Of a DNA stretch of 64,000 nucleotides, positions 1 to 11,790 are shown piece after piece. The DNA is taken from contig CATNEN010000025.1 in assembly GCA_950097015.1 (NCBI GenBank), positions 9,527,001 to 9,591,000 on the forward strand, written 5' to 3'. Position numbers and translations under genes: made by a program. The notes under the pieces were generated by a model. The model was not told where the DNA came from, did not search any database, and saw only the letters and a program-made list of their open reading frames with translations. Source of the DNA: Macrostomum hystrix. Taxonomy: Eukaryota; Platyhelminthes; Macrostomidae. Positions within the stretch are counted from its first letter, which is position 1. Every line of letters starts with the position of its first letter.

Positions 1-63
1 TAATGTATTATACAGTATGTAAAGATTGTTAAACATATAAACTGTATTGCTTTTTGCATGCTA

Positions 64-1560
64 GGTGAGACTTTTTTCAAGCAACCTGAGACTGAATAGC
101 AAAAACACTATTGTCTATGGCCACCACTCGCTGCAACCCAGCTTTTTGGGCGCGCCTTGCAAGCAAAGTAAGTAATTTTTAAAGCTAAGTGAGAACCATA
201 TTGAAAAAAAAGCCTGGGCTATGGCAAATCAACTGCGTTTAACAAGCAACGAGGATAGAGAGCGCCTGGTCAATGCCATCGAAGATGGTTACTCAATTTC
301 GACTGCGTCCAAAATCCTTAATCTGAACAAGAAGACGGCATATCGGATATGGAGTCGCTACGCAGCTACTGGTGAGATCCATGCGTTGCAACGCGGTGAC
401 CGCAAGCCGGGGTCAACAAAAATGGATGCTGAAATGCGGAATGCCGTTGAGCAGATAGTTGAGCGAAATCCCTATGTTACTCTGACGGATGTGCAGAGAA
501 AACTGACTTTGGAGTTGCCACAAAATCTCTGAATCCACCATTGCTAGAGCGATGAACTCCATGCTTATCTCACTGAAAGTCGCCACCAAGGATGCCGACG
601 TGAGGCTTGCTGCGAATACCCAGGATGTGATACAAGCGAGGCGCGACAATGCTATGATGATGACGGGACTGCCTGTGAATGACCTGGCTGTGTTTATCCT
701 GAGACTGGCTACAACCTATGGACGAGAAGGACGCAGGGTCGAGCAAGAGTTGGCCAGCCTGTGCGACGAACGGTGGTAATGCAGAGGGGTCCCAACATGA
801 CGATGTGCTTGGCAGTGTCATCTGACCTGGGTCTTGTCCACTGTACGCTGCAGCGAGGTGGTCAGACACGAGAGAGATTTCAGCAGTTTATTTTGGAGCT
901 GTCTAACATCATACAGGCCGATGCTCCTGGCAGACGAGTTATTCTCATTTTCGATGGTCCAAATTTTCACCAAGGGATTGAGATACCTGAGCAGTTTGAG
1001 GATCTCATTCGTCTGCAAATTTTACCGGCGTACTCGCCGCTTTTGAATCCCGTGGAGATGGCGCACAGCGCTCTTAAGATGAGATCAAGCATCGCCTTAT
1101 AGAGCCCGCAATCGTGTGACTGAGGAAAACGTTTGCCCACCAGGCATGACACGAGATTATTGGCGATACATGCAGATGGATCGGCTTGGAAGAGAATCGC
1201 TGCATGTCATTACTCCGCACAAGATCGCAGGCTGGGAGCTCCACTGCACTCGAAAGTTTGCTCAGTGTATCAACATGCAACCCTTTATTTGAACGCTTAT
1301 AACATTATCAACAAATTTTGCACCGCTTGTTTTGTTGTGTTCCTGCGTATCCTTTTCCAAATATACAGTTTCCAACAGTACATCATTTTGTAATTTCGTA
1401 AAACCACCACTTTGTTTTCAATATGGTTCTCACTTAGCGTTAAAAAATTCTCACTTTGCTTGCAAGGCGCGTGCCCAAAAAGCTGGGCTGCAGCGAGGGG
1501 TGGCCATAGACAATTGTGTTTTTGCTATTCAGTCTCAGATTGCTTGAAAAAAGTCTCACT
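64..1560 (+). mobile_element. Tc1/mariner-superfamily element 1, inactive
   Basis: The ends at 64-207 and 1416-1560 are long imperfect terminal inverted repeats of about 145 bp. Both begin G(G/T)GAGACTTTTTTCAAGC-like when read inward and are flanked by TA (62-63 and 1561-1562), the target duplication typical of the Tc1/mariner superfamily. Each repeat carries its terminal GTGAGA-type motif a second time at its inner edge (CTAAGTGAGAACC), like the inverted-repeat/direct-repeat layout of some Tc1 elements, and has GTCTATGGCC near its middle. The element encloses one transposase gene read on the plus strand, which is broken by frameshifts, so the copy cannot be autonomous. Confidence 0.88.
221..1245 (+). 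pseudogene. Broken Tc1/mariner-type transposase (element 1)
   Basis: Reading frames together resemble a transposase cut into at least three pieces. 221-532 gives an N-terminal helix-turn-helix DNA-binding region (residues around SISTASKILNLNKKTAYRI), followed in another frame by 552-779. The catalytic part at 761-1102 contains LIFDGPNFH (second acidic residue) and LPAYSPLLNPVEMAH (final E). The segment near 690-725 that should hold the first catalytic Asp has lost its frame: the ETGYNLWTRR part is readable in one frame but the Asp is not. A further homologous tail is visible after a stop to about 1245. Family: DDE transposase of the IS630/Tc1/mariner group, which acts on its own TIRs in the nucleus. 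The frameshifts and stops make it a pseudogene. Confidence 0.85.
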
Positions 1561-1890
1561 TAGAATGCAAAAACCAATACTTACTTGTGCAATGTTTATA
1601 AAGAAACGGATCAAAAGCCTACCCTGTACTACAAAGTACAAAGTACAAAGTACAAACAAACAATACCAAAATATAGACCTACATCTAGTCTATAGTATAC
1701 CTTTTTGCGTTCTATTTGGGCTTTCTTGCGAGCCATTTGGGCAGCGCAGGCAGTGGTGAGCGAGACTGGATAGTCACTTGGCGACACCATAAAATGCCAC
1801 ACCACAAATTTGAAAACGAAAAACAAGCAACGTTCTTCAGTCATTCAGCAAATACCCCACGTTAGTCACTTGTAAAGGCGGACAGAAGAC

Positions 1891-3303
1891 TCACAGGTAG
1901 ATCGAAAGCTTTGTACCATTTTTCTCCAGAACTACAGTAGGCTTCGGTTCGCAGTGTGGCTTGTTGGCCTCGGATTCAGACTTCTTGCACTCGGCAGTCT
2001 GTGTAACAATCTCCACCATGCGCTCACCCGCCTCAGCAGCATATGCCGACTTCTTGACAATAGCATGTTCAACAACGGAATCTGGCGTCTTAACTCTTGC
2101 CGTTCGGCACAGTAAGTTCTCTGAAATCATTCGGCTCAGACCTCTCTTTTGACCCAAGGAGAGTACCTTCGTGTACCTCTGCACAGACTCGGCTTTTTTG
2201 TGTCCGGATACAACTTGAATGTGCTCGACAGGCACATCACGGGCGGCAAGGTCAGTTATGACTGTTGGTCGAATGCAGTGATAAGTGTAGCATTTTGATA
2301 AGTCAGCCCGCATGGAAATCGTTTTCATCATGGAATCCAGCGTATTTTTGCCCAACACCTCCTTGGTGCAGTACCATTCACCAATCTGCCACTTCGGGGG
2401 CGAGGGAACAGCGCTGTTCCCCCTGCCGGTAGCCTGCTTAGGTAGAGCTTCAGCGCCTGAACGGGGCATTTTGGGTCGCCAGGCAGCGCGAAAATTCCAA
2501 TCTGCTTCATGCTTCCAGGACTGACAGCTTTCACACACTTCTCCTTTTTCTCCTTCAGCAGATCAACGAATTCCACGCCACTGGCATCCTTCCCGAAGAC
2601 AATGTCTTTCCTGTCTAGTCCCCGGATCGCCTCCCTGCCACGGAAAGCAAAGTGTGACATGAGCAGGTAAAACACTTCGTCTTGCAGAGTCGTCGGGGTG
2701 GATCGGTCAAAGTACGACTGTAGTTGCACCTTGTCCTCATCTTCGATGGGCTAAAAGCCGGAGGACACTAAAGTAGTCTGCCTCTGGCGAAGGCTTCTAG
2801 TTATTGCCGCCTTGTAGGTTGTATCGAATTGAGCAAAAGCTGGATTCCCAATGATACCAGTTCCTACGGTAGATAGCAGGTGCCTGTGCAGACTGGCGCG
2901 AATGCAGGCCAAAGATGGTGGAGCGAATTTTAACCGTCAGCCTTTCGCAGCCTCACGAAAAACAGTCGCAAATATTCGATAAGATATTTCGTCTCTCATC
3001 GCGACAGCAACGCCAACGACGTTGTTCAGGAAGGCTTCAAACTTTGCGAAGTGCTGAGTAGTTTGTGCAGCCGTAGTTCACTTCAGCTTCACTTCAGCAT
3101 CAGTCTCCGCATCCCGCACTTCCTTCAATTGCTCCTCGGTGAGTGTAGAGTCCTCACAATCAAATCCCATCAAATCGCTTGCCTGCGCTGCAGTAAGTCC
3201 GGTATGCGAGCCGACTTTGTCGCTTGGAGCAAACGCAGAGGAGAAAACAAAGTCGACCTCTTCTTTTGTTAGGCCACAGATGTCTTCTTCTAATCTTGTC
3301 CCA
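1891..3303 (-). pseudogene. Crypton-like tyrosine recombinase, frameshifted
   Basis: On the minus strand 2729-2395 and then 2400-1891 in another frame give a tyrosine-recombinase catalytic domain. The first Arg box reads FRGREAIRGL. The C-terminal part has HCIRPT (HxxR) and SGHKKAESVQRYTK (H and the nucleophilic Tyr). This arrangement matches the DUF3504/Crypton class of eukaryotic tyrosine recombinases, which cut and paste DNA through a covalent Tyr-DNA intermediate. A single frame change lies at a G5 run near 2396, either a true mutation or a sequencing slip. Further upstream (about 3303-3090, minus) an acidic open segment with GLTKEEVDFVFSSAFAP is probably the 5' part. No terminal repeats were found, as expected for Cryptons. 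It could be a domesticated gene only if the frameshift is an error. Confidence 0.7.
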
Positions 3304-3344
3304 GCGTATCATGTTTGTATGTCGACGCGAATTAAAATATTATA

Positions 3345-4581
3345 GCTTTTTGCGTTCAATTTTGGACAGCGGGCTTTCAATTTCGGCAAGGGTCTATGTG
3401 TCAGTCTCCCTTCCCCTCCCATTGGTGTCTATGGCCAGAAAATGCACAGACGGGCTTTCAAATTCGACAGCGGGCAATCAATTTCGGCATTAATCCACTT
3501 GAGCAAACATTTGAACGAAACGCGAACATTTTGTTGAATGAATTCAATGCAAACTGGGACACTACGATAGAGTCGCGAACGTGTGAAACAAGTCGGACCA
3601 CAAAGACGAAGATAGTCAACATTTATACCAAAATGTTTTCTCTAGCCAAGTACGGAGGGATGAATCGCAGGTGAGCTGAAACCAAGCACCGCACTTCTGC
3701 TGGGTGATGGCATCCATTGCCTCAACACCACAGCGCTGCAACACCATTATCCTCCAGTCCCTAGCGCTCATGTCCTCCGGAATAAGAGCAAATTCCTGCT
3801 GAACAACTGGCTGACTCAGTTGGCGCTTCACTGCAGCCTTGAACGCATTGTGTGCCAGCTCCACTGGGTTCAGGAATGGTGAGTATGGCAGCAAGGTGCG
3901 GAAGCTGATGCGACCTTCAAATTCCAGCCCCTGGTGAAACCGAGCCCCATCCAGCAGAATCACACACTGATGGCCTCTGGCAGATGAGCAGCAACGCTCT
4001 GGCAGATTCGAGGGACCAAAATCTGCACGCGCTCACGGTTCACAGAACCGATCTCAAGGCTATACTCCACCAAGCCGATAGTAGGAGAAGTTGCCAGAAT
4101 GAGGTTGAGTCCAGGGCTCTTCTGAGTGTGCACCAATCTGAGAACTGCCTTTCCTCGCACTCGAAGTATTCCAGCGGTTCTCCGCGCTGCCAAGCCTGGA
4201 TGACAAGATTTCTTTTGTCTCTGGATATCGTTGCATACTGCCGATGCTCCATGTTAAACTGTTAGATTTTAACAGAGAAGACTCAGTGTTGCTAAACTTT
4301 CTCCCTCTGTGATCTCTGTCAAATTAGCGAGCAGTCAAGCCAACAAATGGTAGAAGCAGAAGCTGCTTCTACCATAGACAGCTGCCACGAGCTGAGGATT
4401 TCCAGTAAGAAAGAAGTTCCAGTCAATCCGGTTGCATGCCGAAATTGATTGCCCGCTGTCGAATTTGAAAGCCCGTCTGTGCATTTTCTGGCCATAGACA
4501 CCAATGGGAGGGGATGGGAGACTGACACATAGACCCTTGCCGAAATTGAAAGCCCGCTGTCCAAAATTGAACGCAAAAAGC
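3345..4581 (-). mobile_element. Tc1/mariner-superfamily element 2, inactive
   Basis: Inverted repeats of about 148 bp lie at 3345-3493 and 4435-4581. They begin GCTTTTTGCGTTCAATTTTG inward and are flanked by TA at 3343-3344 and 4582-4583. Within each TIR the block CGGGCTTTCAA(T/A)TTCG occurs near both the outer and inner end, and GTCTATGGCC sits between. The internal 940 bp contain minus-strand transposase fragments. Sequence of the TIRs differs completely from element 1, but the architecture is the same. Confidence 0.88.
3616..4252 (-). pseudogene. Truncated Tc1/mariner-type transposase (element 2)
   Basis: Three minus-strand frames follow each other. 4252-4040 starts MEHRQYATISRDKRN and holds part of the helix-turn-helix region. 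4193-3960 contains LILATSPTIGLVEYSLEIG, the stretch after the first catalytic strand. 3963-3616 contains MILLDGARFHQ (second Asp) and LLPYSPFLNPVELAHNAFK (final Glu). The segment with the first catalytic Asp and much of the DNA-binding domain is deleted, and the frames are offset, so this is a non-functional remnant. It is related to the transposase of element 1 (same FDG..FHQG and NPVE(M/L)AH motifs). Confidence 0.85.
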
Positions 4582-5270
4582 TATAAAACATAGAAGAGCC
4601 CAACTGGTCTGTCTGGGAAGCTCGTCCACTCAACTACTCGGCTTCGCCTCGGCCTGATAAATGCATCCTCGGACTTTCTTTTCCATAGAACATAAAATTA
4701 GAGGGTAATATAATATACTTAACTACGAAGAATTACTCTATGGTCAAAAGCCTCACTAACACTCTAGCCACGGCAGAGCATCCAACAAAAAAATCCGTCC
4801 ACTTTTTCCTCCGATTTTTCTTAATTACCCTACACCTAATGTATGCCTAGTGCTGTGACTCGATATGCTTTTCGAGTGTCCTCGTTGCCATATTTTAGTG
4901 GAGTCTTAGCATTTTTCCTTGCCTAGTTTTTATAAATAGCAAAAAACTGGAAACAATACTGTTCTGACTTTGCTATAAGCGCAAATAACTAAGACTGCTC
5001 TCTTGAGCGGACGCTAGAACTTTGTTGGCCGTTCTTCTAGCCTGCTTTTTTCCCAACTTTGGGAAGCACGCCGTTATATTTCTTTGCCCACATCCCCCCA
5101 GCCAGTCTGGGGCTTGGGCCCTTAGGCTTCGGTCTCGAGTACATGGGCGTTGGGGAGGGAAACAGACAGAGGGACCTGAGTGGGTCCGGTCCCGAAAAGT
5201 GAGACTCAGTTTAGCTCGCAGAGCAAGTGCACTCACACCATGTTCGCACAGTGCAGTCACAACAAATACC
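4582..5270. other. Gene-free stretch
   Basis: No convincing coding region was recognised. The open frames near 4973-5441 on both strands overlap one another and show no conserved motif. The sequence is probably decayed repeat DNA. Confidence 0.4.
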
Positions 5271-5360
5271 ATTAGTACCCATGCTTTGCGGGCAACAATC
5301 GAAAATCCCTCGGGCGCCCTCTGGCTTTCCGATTTTTGCCCTAAAAGCATGGGTACTAAT
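5271..5360. repeat. 90-bp foldback (inverted repeat)
   Basis: ATTAGTACCCATGCTTT at 5271 is repeated exactly in reverse complement at 5344-5360, and a further 20 bp inward (GGGCAACAATCG against GGGCAAAAATCG) pair imperfectly. The result is a near-palindrome able to form a long hairpin. It is probably a small MITE or a deletion derivative of one. Confidence 0.75.
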
Positions 5361-5559
5361 ATACTATTGGCCAAGCCTACTCACGTAGCCTGTGACAATC
5401 GTGCATTGCCACATGTGGCAATAAAATCTATTTTTAGTTAATTGACATAGACCATAGACTACCAGGACTTCTCAGAATCGCTGCTACAAGTATAAAGGGA
5501 CTGAAAGAAGAAAAGCTGGACACAGCTTATTTGCTGCTTTAAAGCGCTTTGTTAACTGG

Positions 5560-6200
5560 AGCGCGATGATCAACTGGAGTCATTTGCCTGTTGACTCTAG
5601 CTTGATGGTGTCTCCGCAACCGAGCTGGAGCTGCTGAGCAATTTGAGTCGTGAAGACCATAGTGGGATGAAGAAATTGGACGATTTATCCTGTTTACGCC
5701 GACTTTACAAAGAATGACGACAGCATCGCAGGAGTAGAGCTGCCTGATCTGCCCGAGACTGGAGAGACTGCAGGCACATACGGGAGTGCCATCGACAAGA
5801 GGGAGTTGGATTCGCTTCCAAGAACTACTCGAGATCAAATGATACTACATGGACAGAAATTTGTGGACTACCTTAACTCTCTTGGTTACCCACTGGACGC
5901 TACGTATTATGAGAGTAGATCGAGATGCTGAACGAGTTTCGTCGCCTCTACTACTTCCGATTGGTGAAACCTGATGGCGACATGTACTCTGCGTCAAGCC
6001 TCGTCTGTATCAGCCGGGATCCAGTGATTTTTTCGCTACATGGTGAAGCAAGAGGTCAAAATCATCGACGCGCCTGAATTTGGCAGCGCGAATCGCATGA
6101 AAATCCGTGACAGTTCTGACTTCAGGCAGAAGCGTGAAGCGATTCGAGGTGGCTGACCTCAAGAAGCTTTATGAGTACTTTAATCGGTTTGCGTACTTTT
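5560..6200 (+). pseudogene. Possible second Crypton/DUF3504-type relic
   Basis: After many stops, the frame around 5925-6060 reads MLNEFRRLYYFRLVKPDGDM followed by YSASSLVCISRDP. This resembles the N-terminal helical region of Crypton-like and ZMYM/KIAA1958-type proteins (L..F......DG..YS..SL..I). No catalytic residues are visible. The region is bracketed by the inverted words CATAGACCATAGACTAC (5447) and GTAGTCTATGG (6258), which may be the remnants of element ends. The similarity is short, so the family name is tentative. Confidence 0.3.
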
Positions 6201-6289
6201 GTATTAGTACTTTTGCGTACTTTTACGCCAAAACGCTGAAAAACGAATGAGCAGATCGTAGTCTATGGTCAGAACATCAATGTCTGCGT

Positions 6290-7150
6290 GTGACAATAAG
6301 AAGCGTTGCTAGTAGGCTTGATCTGTGACAATACAGCATAGAGTTAAGTAATTAGTTGTATAATCCATCTCGGCCCGTCGACCGGGTGGAAACTCTATAT
6401 GCGCTCACTCTGATATGCAATTTAACAAAAGCAAATTTATACGTAACTCTTTTATACCTTTTGGCTCTCGACTAGAAACCACCGCCTTTGACTTTGCGCC
6501 TTGCGCCCAGACTAAGTATACAGTATAGTATAGTATGTACAGCAGTATATACAGTATGATGCGTAATTGGCTAGTTGACGAAGTGACCAAATACAGGGAT
6601 GAGTCCAGCTGACGACCATTTGACGTAATGGCAGTTGACGAAGTGACCAGCAATGAGCTTTTATGTAAGGGTTATGAAAAAACATTAGAATAAAATCCAT
6701 AGTTCTTGATAAATGAGACGTGGAAATATATATTTAAAGAAGAGAATTACAGCTACTTATAGTGTAGCATTCAAATCGCTGTCTCACAGTGAGGCAGCGA
6801 ATGAAGTTTAAGTGCAAGGTTTTCAGTTCTAAATAGTGCACTGTTTATATTAACGCGTTTGTATAGTAAAAATATTTATAAGGGCGCTTTTTAGCTCCTG
6901 GAGTAAAACTTAATTCAGCAAGGTGGTTTAAAACGAACAGGTGAAAGCCTTGCGCCGTGAAGCAGAATAAGGAACATTAGTCTTCTTGTGGATTAGCAGG
7001 ATTGCACAGTGTGGCAGGTATTCATTATAATAATACTTACATCACTTGGTGACAATAGACCCGCAGCCAGCGAGGAGGCAATTCTGCCCTTTTCACTGAC
7101 TCCTGAGAACACACGCACAGATATTGTTTGCAGGCACACACTCACACAGC
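6290..7150. other. Intergenic, no gene seen
   Basis: AT-rich DNA without a supported gene. The word AGTTGACGAAGTGACCA occurs twice (near 6573 and 6630), suggesting an old small repeat. It is similar to the GTCATC-rich ends seen at 43.2-44.5 kb. Confidence 0.4.
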
Positions 7151-7158
7151 GATGTACA

Positions 7159-7400
7159 TCTGCCCTGACTCATCATCTCATCATCATGCAGTGTAGACAT
7201 CTGCCCTGACTCATCATCTCATCATCATGCAGTGTAGACATCTGCCCTGACTCATCATCTCATCATCATGCAGTGTAGACATCTGCCCTGACTCATCATC
7301 TCATCATCATGCAGTGTAGACATCTGCCCTGACTCATCATCTCATCATCATGCAGTGTAGACATCTGCCCTGACTCATCATCTCATCATCATGCAGTATA
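7159..7400. repeat. Minisatellite, 41-bp unit, about 6 copies
   Basis: The unit, containing CTGCCCTGACTCATCATCTC and TGCAGTGTAGACAT, repeats about six times almost without change. It abuts the 3' side of the minus-strand SINE at 7413-7540, and the word CAGTGTA(G/C)AC also occurs after the plus-strand SINE copy at 49.1 kb. The array may therefore be an amplified SINE tail. Confidence 0.9.
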
Positions 7401-7412
7401 GACTTTCAAGGG

Positions 7413-7540
7413 TGTAAATCGCACAAGCCCCCAAGCCTTCTCTCCGCGGCTGCGCCCCAAATGAATGGCCTCACCGTAGAACCGAGCTCAGGGACCCTGG
7501 TGTAAGAGGCAGACGCGTTAACAGCTCTGCCACTCCTCCC
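7413..7540 (-). mobile_element. SINE, family 2
   Basis: Read on the minus strand, the head (GGCAGAGCTGTTAACGCGTC and CTCGGTTCTACGG) looks like tRNA promoter boxes A and B. It is followed by GGCGCAGCCGCGGAGAGAA and GGGGGCTTGT. The same body sequence (GCGCAGCCGCGGAGAGAATG) is present on the plus strand at 49100-49215, which supports a dispersed tRNA-derived SINE family. Confidence 0.65.
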
Positions 7541-9015
7541 CATTTATAAAAGACCTAAATTCCCTAGGTACTAGTACCAATTATCCTGCACTAAATAGAT
7601 ACCATTGAGTTTACAGAAAAGCAGCACTTTTTAGATTAAATCTTTCACTGCCGTGCTGAACCTGCTAAGCTTTAAAAGTGCCTGAATATAAATAGTATAA
7701 ATAGAAATTGATATAAAGCATGTTTCAGATTCGCACAATCATGCAAAGCGTAAAATATCTGCCGGTAGGTTAAAGTAAAGATAAACAGAAAAAGGGGATA
7801 ACACTGTTTCACAGGGAGCCTTCAGTTGCAAAGTGAGTTAGAAGCACGATAACGATCAGTTACCTAACATAAGGTAAATTTCCAAAAGTTAAGAAAACCA
7901 AATGTTTAGCACGACAACAAAATTTACCTCGCAAAACAAACCAAAGCGACATTAGCCAACACAAAATATTTATTTTGCTTAACAGAGCTGAGATGCTGTA
8001 TAGATTTTAATAAGGAAAAACTTATAAGACGAGACAGTATCATGAAAGGACATTACATAGTAATGCCTACGGTACTTCAGATTGGAGACAACATGTACCA
8101 AGGCAAAATAGAAAATTAAGCAGAGTACGTATGAAAATATATAATATTACCGGGCCTTAACAGGTAAAAAGACAACAACTAATTCTATTATTTTAGCGAG
8201 GCCTATTTAAAAAGGTGCTCGAACTCTAAAATAAAAAGCAAAAAAGTTAACATCGATGGCAACCGATGATCTGTAAGTATATTGATGAAGAAAAGGAAGC
8301 TAAAAAAACACTCGAAATGAATTTCTAGCAAGTTGAAAACAGATTTTTACGTACTTGATTTTGTACAACAGGGGGCTAAATAATTAGTAGTGCTCCAGCT
8401 AAATCAAAGTATTATGTAGTCATGCGGTGCAGCATATCAAGTTAATTTTTGTTTATACTCGTACGATAATACGCTCGTCACATGCGACCACACAAAGCAG
8501 AAATGTTATGAAAGGTATACGCTAGAAGTTACTAACTAAATGAAAACTTCAATACATGATTCGCTGGCTGGTTAACTTTCACAAGGCGCGATAAATATTT
8601 AGAAGAAACACGATAAAACCGAATAATTATTGAAGAAAAATATTTAACAAAGCCAGGCATGTAGCATAAATCAACGATGGCTATAGAAAGATTTTTACAA
8701 GTAAAGAAGCCGATTAACTGTTTATTCGCTTAGTAAATACTTGAATCATGATGACAGACTAAATTTTCACGACAAAAATGATTTTTCAATTTTTTTAATT
8801 TAATATTTTAATTAAATGAGCATTTAAGCAGCTTCTTAAACATGCATTACCGATTTAGTTTAGATGAATCAACACAAAAAACTGACAACTCAGCTTTTTC
8901 CTCCATCTCAGACCGGCAACAAGCTAAACAGATTTAGGCAACTCTCTGCCCACCAATCAAACACTCAATTCACTTGAGATGGTATCCTTCGACATTGTCC
9001 AGCCAAGCCAAGCCT
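7541..9015. other. Intergenic, AT-rich, no gene seen
   Basis: About 1.5 kb of AT-rich DNA downstream of the minus-strand lectin-like gene. No ORF with conserved motifs, no RNA gene and no clear repeat was recognised. Part of it is presumably the 3' UTR of the gene ending at 9016. Confidence 0.4.
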
Positions 9016-11712
9016 CTAAGCCACGGCGTTTCCATCACCTTTGAAATCCCGAGGTTCCATCCTCATTAGCGGCTTCTGGCTTTCTTTCTCTTTCTGATTA
9101 CCCTGCCGTGGCGGCTCGTCCCCATTAGTTGATTGCGGCTGCTGTCCTCTTCGACGACAAAAGTAGACAACGACACCAATCACAATAGCCATGATGATAA
9201 CAAGGGCAACAGCAATCACAATAATAATGATAGTATTGTCGGCTGGAGGCACTACTGTGGTTGGTGGCGGAGTCGTAGTCGTTGTTGGCAGCACGATGTC
9301 GCAGGTGCGGAACAGCTGCGGGTGCAGGTCACCCTTGGTTTTAGGAATCTGGCTGAACTGGATCAGAGCTGGCATCGAATCGTTGCCTGGCACACAGGAA
9401 AAATGCACGCTGCCGTTGCTAAGCCAATTTAGGGCTACAGGCGCTGGGTTTTTATTACAGCCGGTCAAAATCTCACGAGTCCTGAAATCGAATAATTGAC
9501 ATTCTAAACCATATGATATTTACAATATCCTTTAGACTAGACTCGGGATAGAGAAGCAGCACTCACACTTTCACTTGCTTGACAATGCAGTCGTCTATCG
9601 GATCTGAGTAAAACATGACCGGGTCCTCCTCGCTGAAGGAGGATTCGTTCACAAAGTAGCCGGTCCACAGTCTGAGATTAGTCAGGTCCAGTGGCGACTC
9701 GTAAGGATACTCGTCTTTCCTGGCTTTGTCTGAGGGAAGCGCAAAGAGGTGACAAGATTGAGCACAATTGAGCAAAAGTATCCTCATCAGAAATTCGAAA
9801 AAGAAATGCGTACTTCTCTCAGAGAATCTGCGCAGAAAGTCTAAGATATCCCGGCCAGAAGAGGCGTTTCGGACAGTGAAAAAGTTGCCGAGGTAGAGTT
9901 TTCCAACCTGATTGGATTGAGCTGGCGACACATTCTCAGGAGTGACCAGGTAGCAGTAGTTATCGAGATCCATCATTTTCAAGTGGCAAAATTTTGGGTC
10001 CAGCGCCCACGCATCCAACTGCAATCCCTTGGCATCGGAGCGGACTTGCTCATTGTCAGACCGGAATTGCGCAGTCAGGTAGTACGACCTGCAGAGTGAA
10101 GTGGTAAGTGAGGCAGCAGGGTCTCAACTCGCATTCTCATAAGAGAGCTCAGTAAGAAGCTGCAGTGCTACTCACGGGTCCCACAAGTTGATTATTTGCT
10201 GCCTGAACGGCAAGAATCGGAAACTGCGTGACACGGACGATTCACTGCACCAGGACTCCCGCCGCCAAGCAGCTGAAATGTGTGCAGTCGGCTGATAGCA
10301 GCTGTTGTAAATACTCAATAATAATTAAACAGAGATGTTCGCAATATTTATAGAGTTACGAAATTACACTCATAAAGCCAAAACGAAAGCACCACATTTT
10401 CCTTAATAAAAAGTCACACATTGCCTGCTTGTACTTTTACGTTAAAATTTTAATTTTAGGCGAAAGCCGACGAAATTACTGTGACTCGGAGTTTTAGCTG
10501 AATTACTATAAATGATTTCTCCTTGATAGGAGTGTTGAATTGTCGAGGGTTGAGAGGAAACTTATAGGAAACTTTTATCTTAAGCCAACCACTCACTCTC
10601 GTTGTACTTATGCCAGAAGCTGAACACGTCGGTTTTGTTGCAAAACGGGTCAATATTGTTGTCAAAGTCCACCACGGGCACGTCAATGTACATCTGTCTG
10701 GGCTGGTCATAGTTGATCACGCTCAGAAGATACCCGCACTCCAGGTTCTTCCTATAGCCCGGATCACCTCGGACATACGTCATCACCTGAAACAGCAGAC
10801 GCAGCTTTATTTTATCCTGGCTCCTTGCAGCTGACTGGATAGAACCGCACGAATAGAAGCTAAATGTGTCTTGGAGGTTGAGCAAGTCGTTTAAATAGCA
10901 TTTTCTTCACACTTAGCCATCTATATAACTAGTGCCAGCATATTAGCTTAGGTAAAAATTTTTGTGGGGAGTCGCGGCCTCCTCAGTCCACGTACAGGCA
11001 CACAGCCTTTGAAAGCGCAGTCTATTGTCATTGGCTGCAAATCTGACACAACTTGGTGCTAATAAAACTCGCCTACTTGGCTATTCTTAAGGCATCGCTT
11101 ACGTACTCAGTACATAAGTATCCTTTAATCTAAGGATTTCTTATCTTCTGGTCGATAAAGGCCGTTTGCAACATACTACTCACCATCATCGCGTTGATGT
11201 CTCCAATTTTGACGGGGTCTTCGCGGCGTGCGTTGTGTAGGCAGTGCCAATCTGCAGACCTGGCAGTATCTGACAATGTTTAATAAATAATTAATAGTAC
11301 AGATTTTTAATAAAATTATATGAAATCAGGGTTTTTAGCCTAGTGGTTTTCTCAAACTAATCGACTTGAAGGTCGGGGGTTCGATTCCGCCTTCGCTGGA
11401 ACAATTCGTGTCCACTAGCAGGACAACTCACTCAGCATTGCTTCAGTTCACCCAGCTGTTAAACGGGTACTAGCTGGTAATTGAGGGTAGGTGTGGCCCC
11501 CGGTCCATGGACTGAACAGCTGCATGCTGCCTTCAGATGAGCCGCGCAATAGCTACGGCTGTGCTGTGTTGCACATGTAGCCCCAACGGGCAATTGTAAT
11601 CAGCGAATATAATTAATAATCAATATCATTATGTAACCTCAACGAACAAGCCACTTAACTTACCGATCAGCAGCAGAGAAATAACGATTAATGAGCTCAG
11701 CTTTGTAGTCAT
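9016..11712 (-). CDS. Putative CUB/C-type-lectin-like type I membrane protein, copy 1
   Basis: Seven minus-strand exons assemble without conflict: 11712-11664, 11269-11184, 10786-10597, 10272-10176, 10088-9814, 9729-9567 and 9481-9016 (1326 nt, 441 residues). All junctions are GT-AG with matching phases. Exon 1 is a signal peptide (MTTKLSSLIVISLLLIG). Exons 2-5 resemble a CUB domain (LECGYLLSV, DVPVVDFDN, WDPSYYLTAQFRSDN). Exons 5-7 resemble a degenerate C-type lectin fold (NYCYLVTPE, LRLWTGYF, C-terminal cysteines), without the QPD/EPN or WND calcium motifs. A Thr/Pro stalk, a TM helix of about 24 residues (IIIIVIAVALVIIMAIVIGV) and a basic, polar cytoplasmic tail of about 45 residues follow. 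Predicted: cell-surface receptor or adhesion protein, extracellular N-terminus. Two paralogs lie directly upstream. A MITE starts 79 bp before the ATG, so it lies in the promoter or 5' UTR. The exon structure is solid; the domain names rest on pattern only. Confidence 0.72.
11336..11605 (+). mobile_element. SINE, family 1 (tRNA-derived), in intron 1 of copy 1
   Basis: Starts with a tRNA-like head (TAGCCTAGTGGTTTTCTC and box B GGGGGTTCGATTCCGCC). The body has CAGTTCACCCAGCTGTTAAA, and GGTCCATGGACTG lies toward the 3' end. The same body words recur, inverted, near 19.5 kb and 61.4 kb. It lies on the plus strand inside an intron of the minus-strand lectin-like gene. Confidence 0.75.
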
Positions 11713-11790
11713 GTTGAGCTTTCAGTTCTGAAACAGAGTTCAAAAATTAGATTTATGATGTTAGGATGCAAAAGTTAGTGCCTTATAAAA

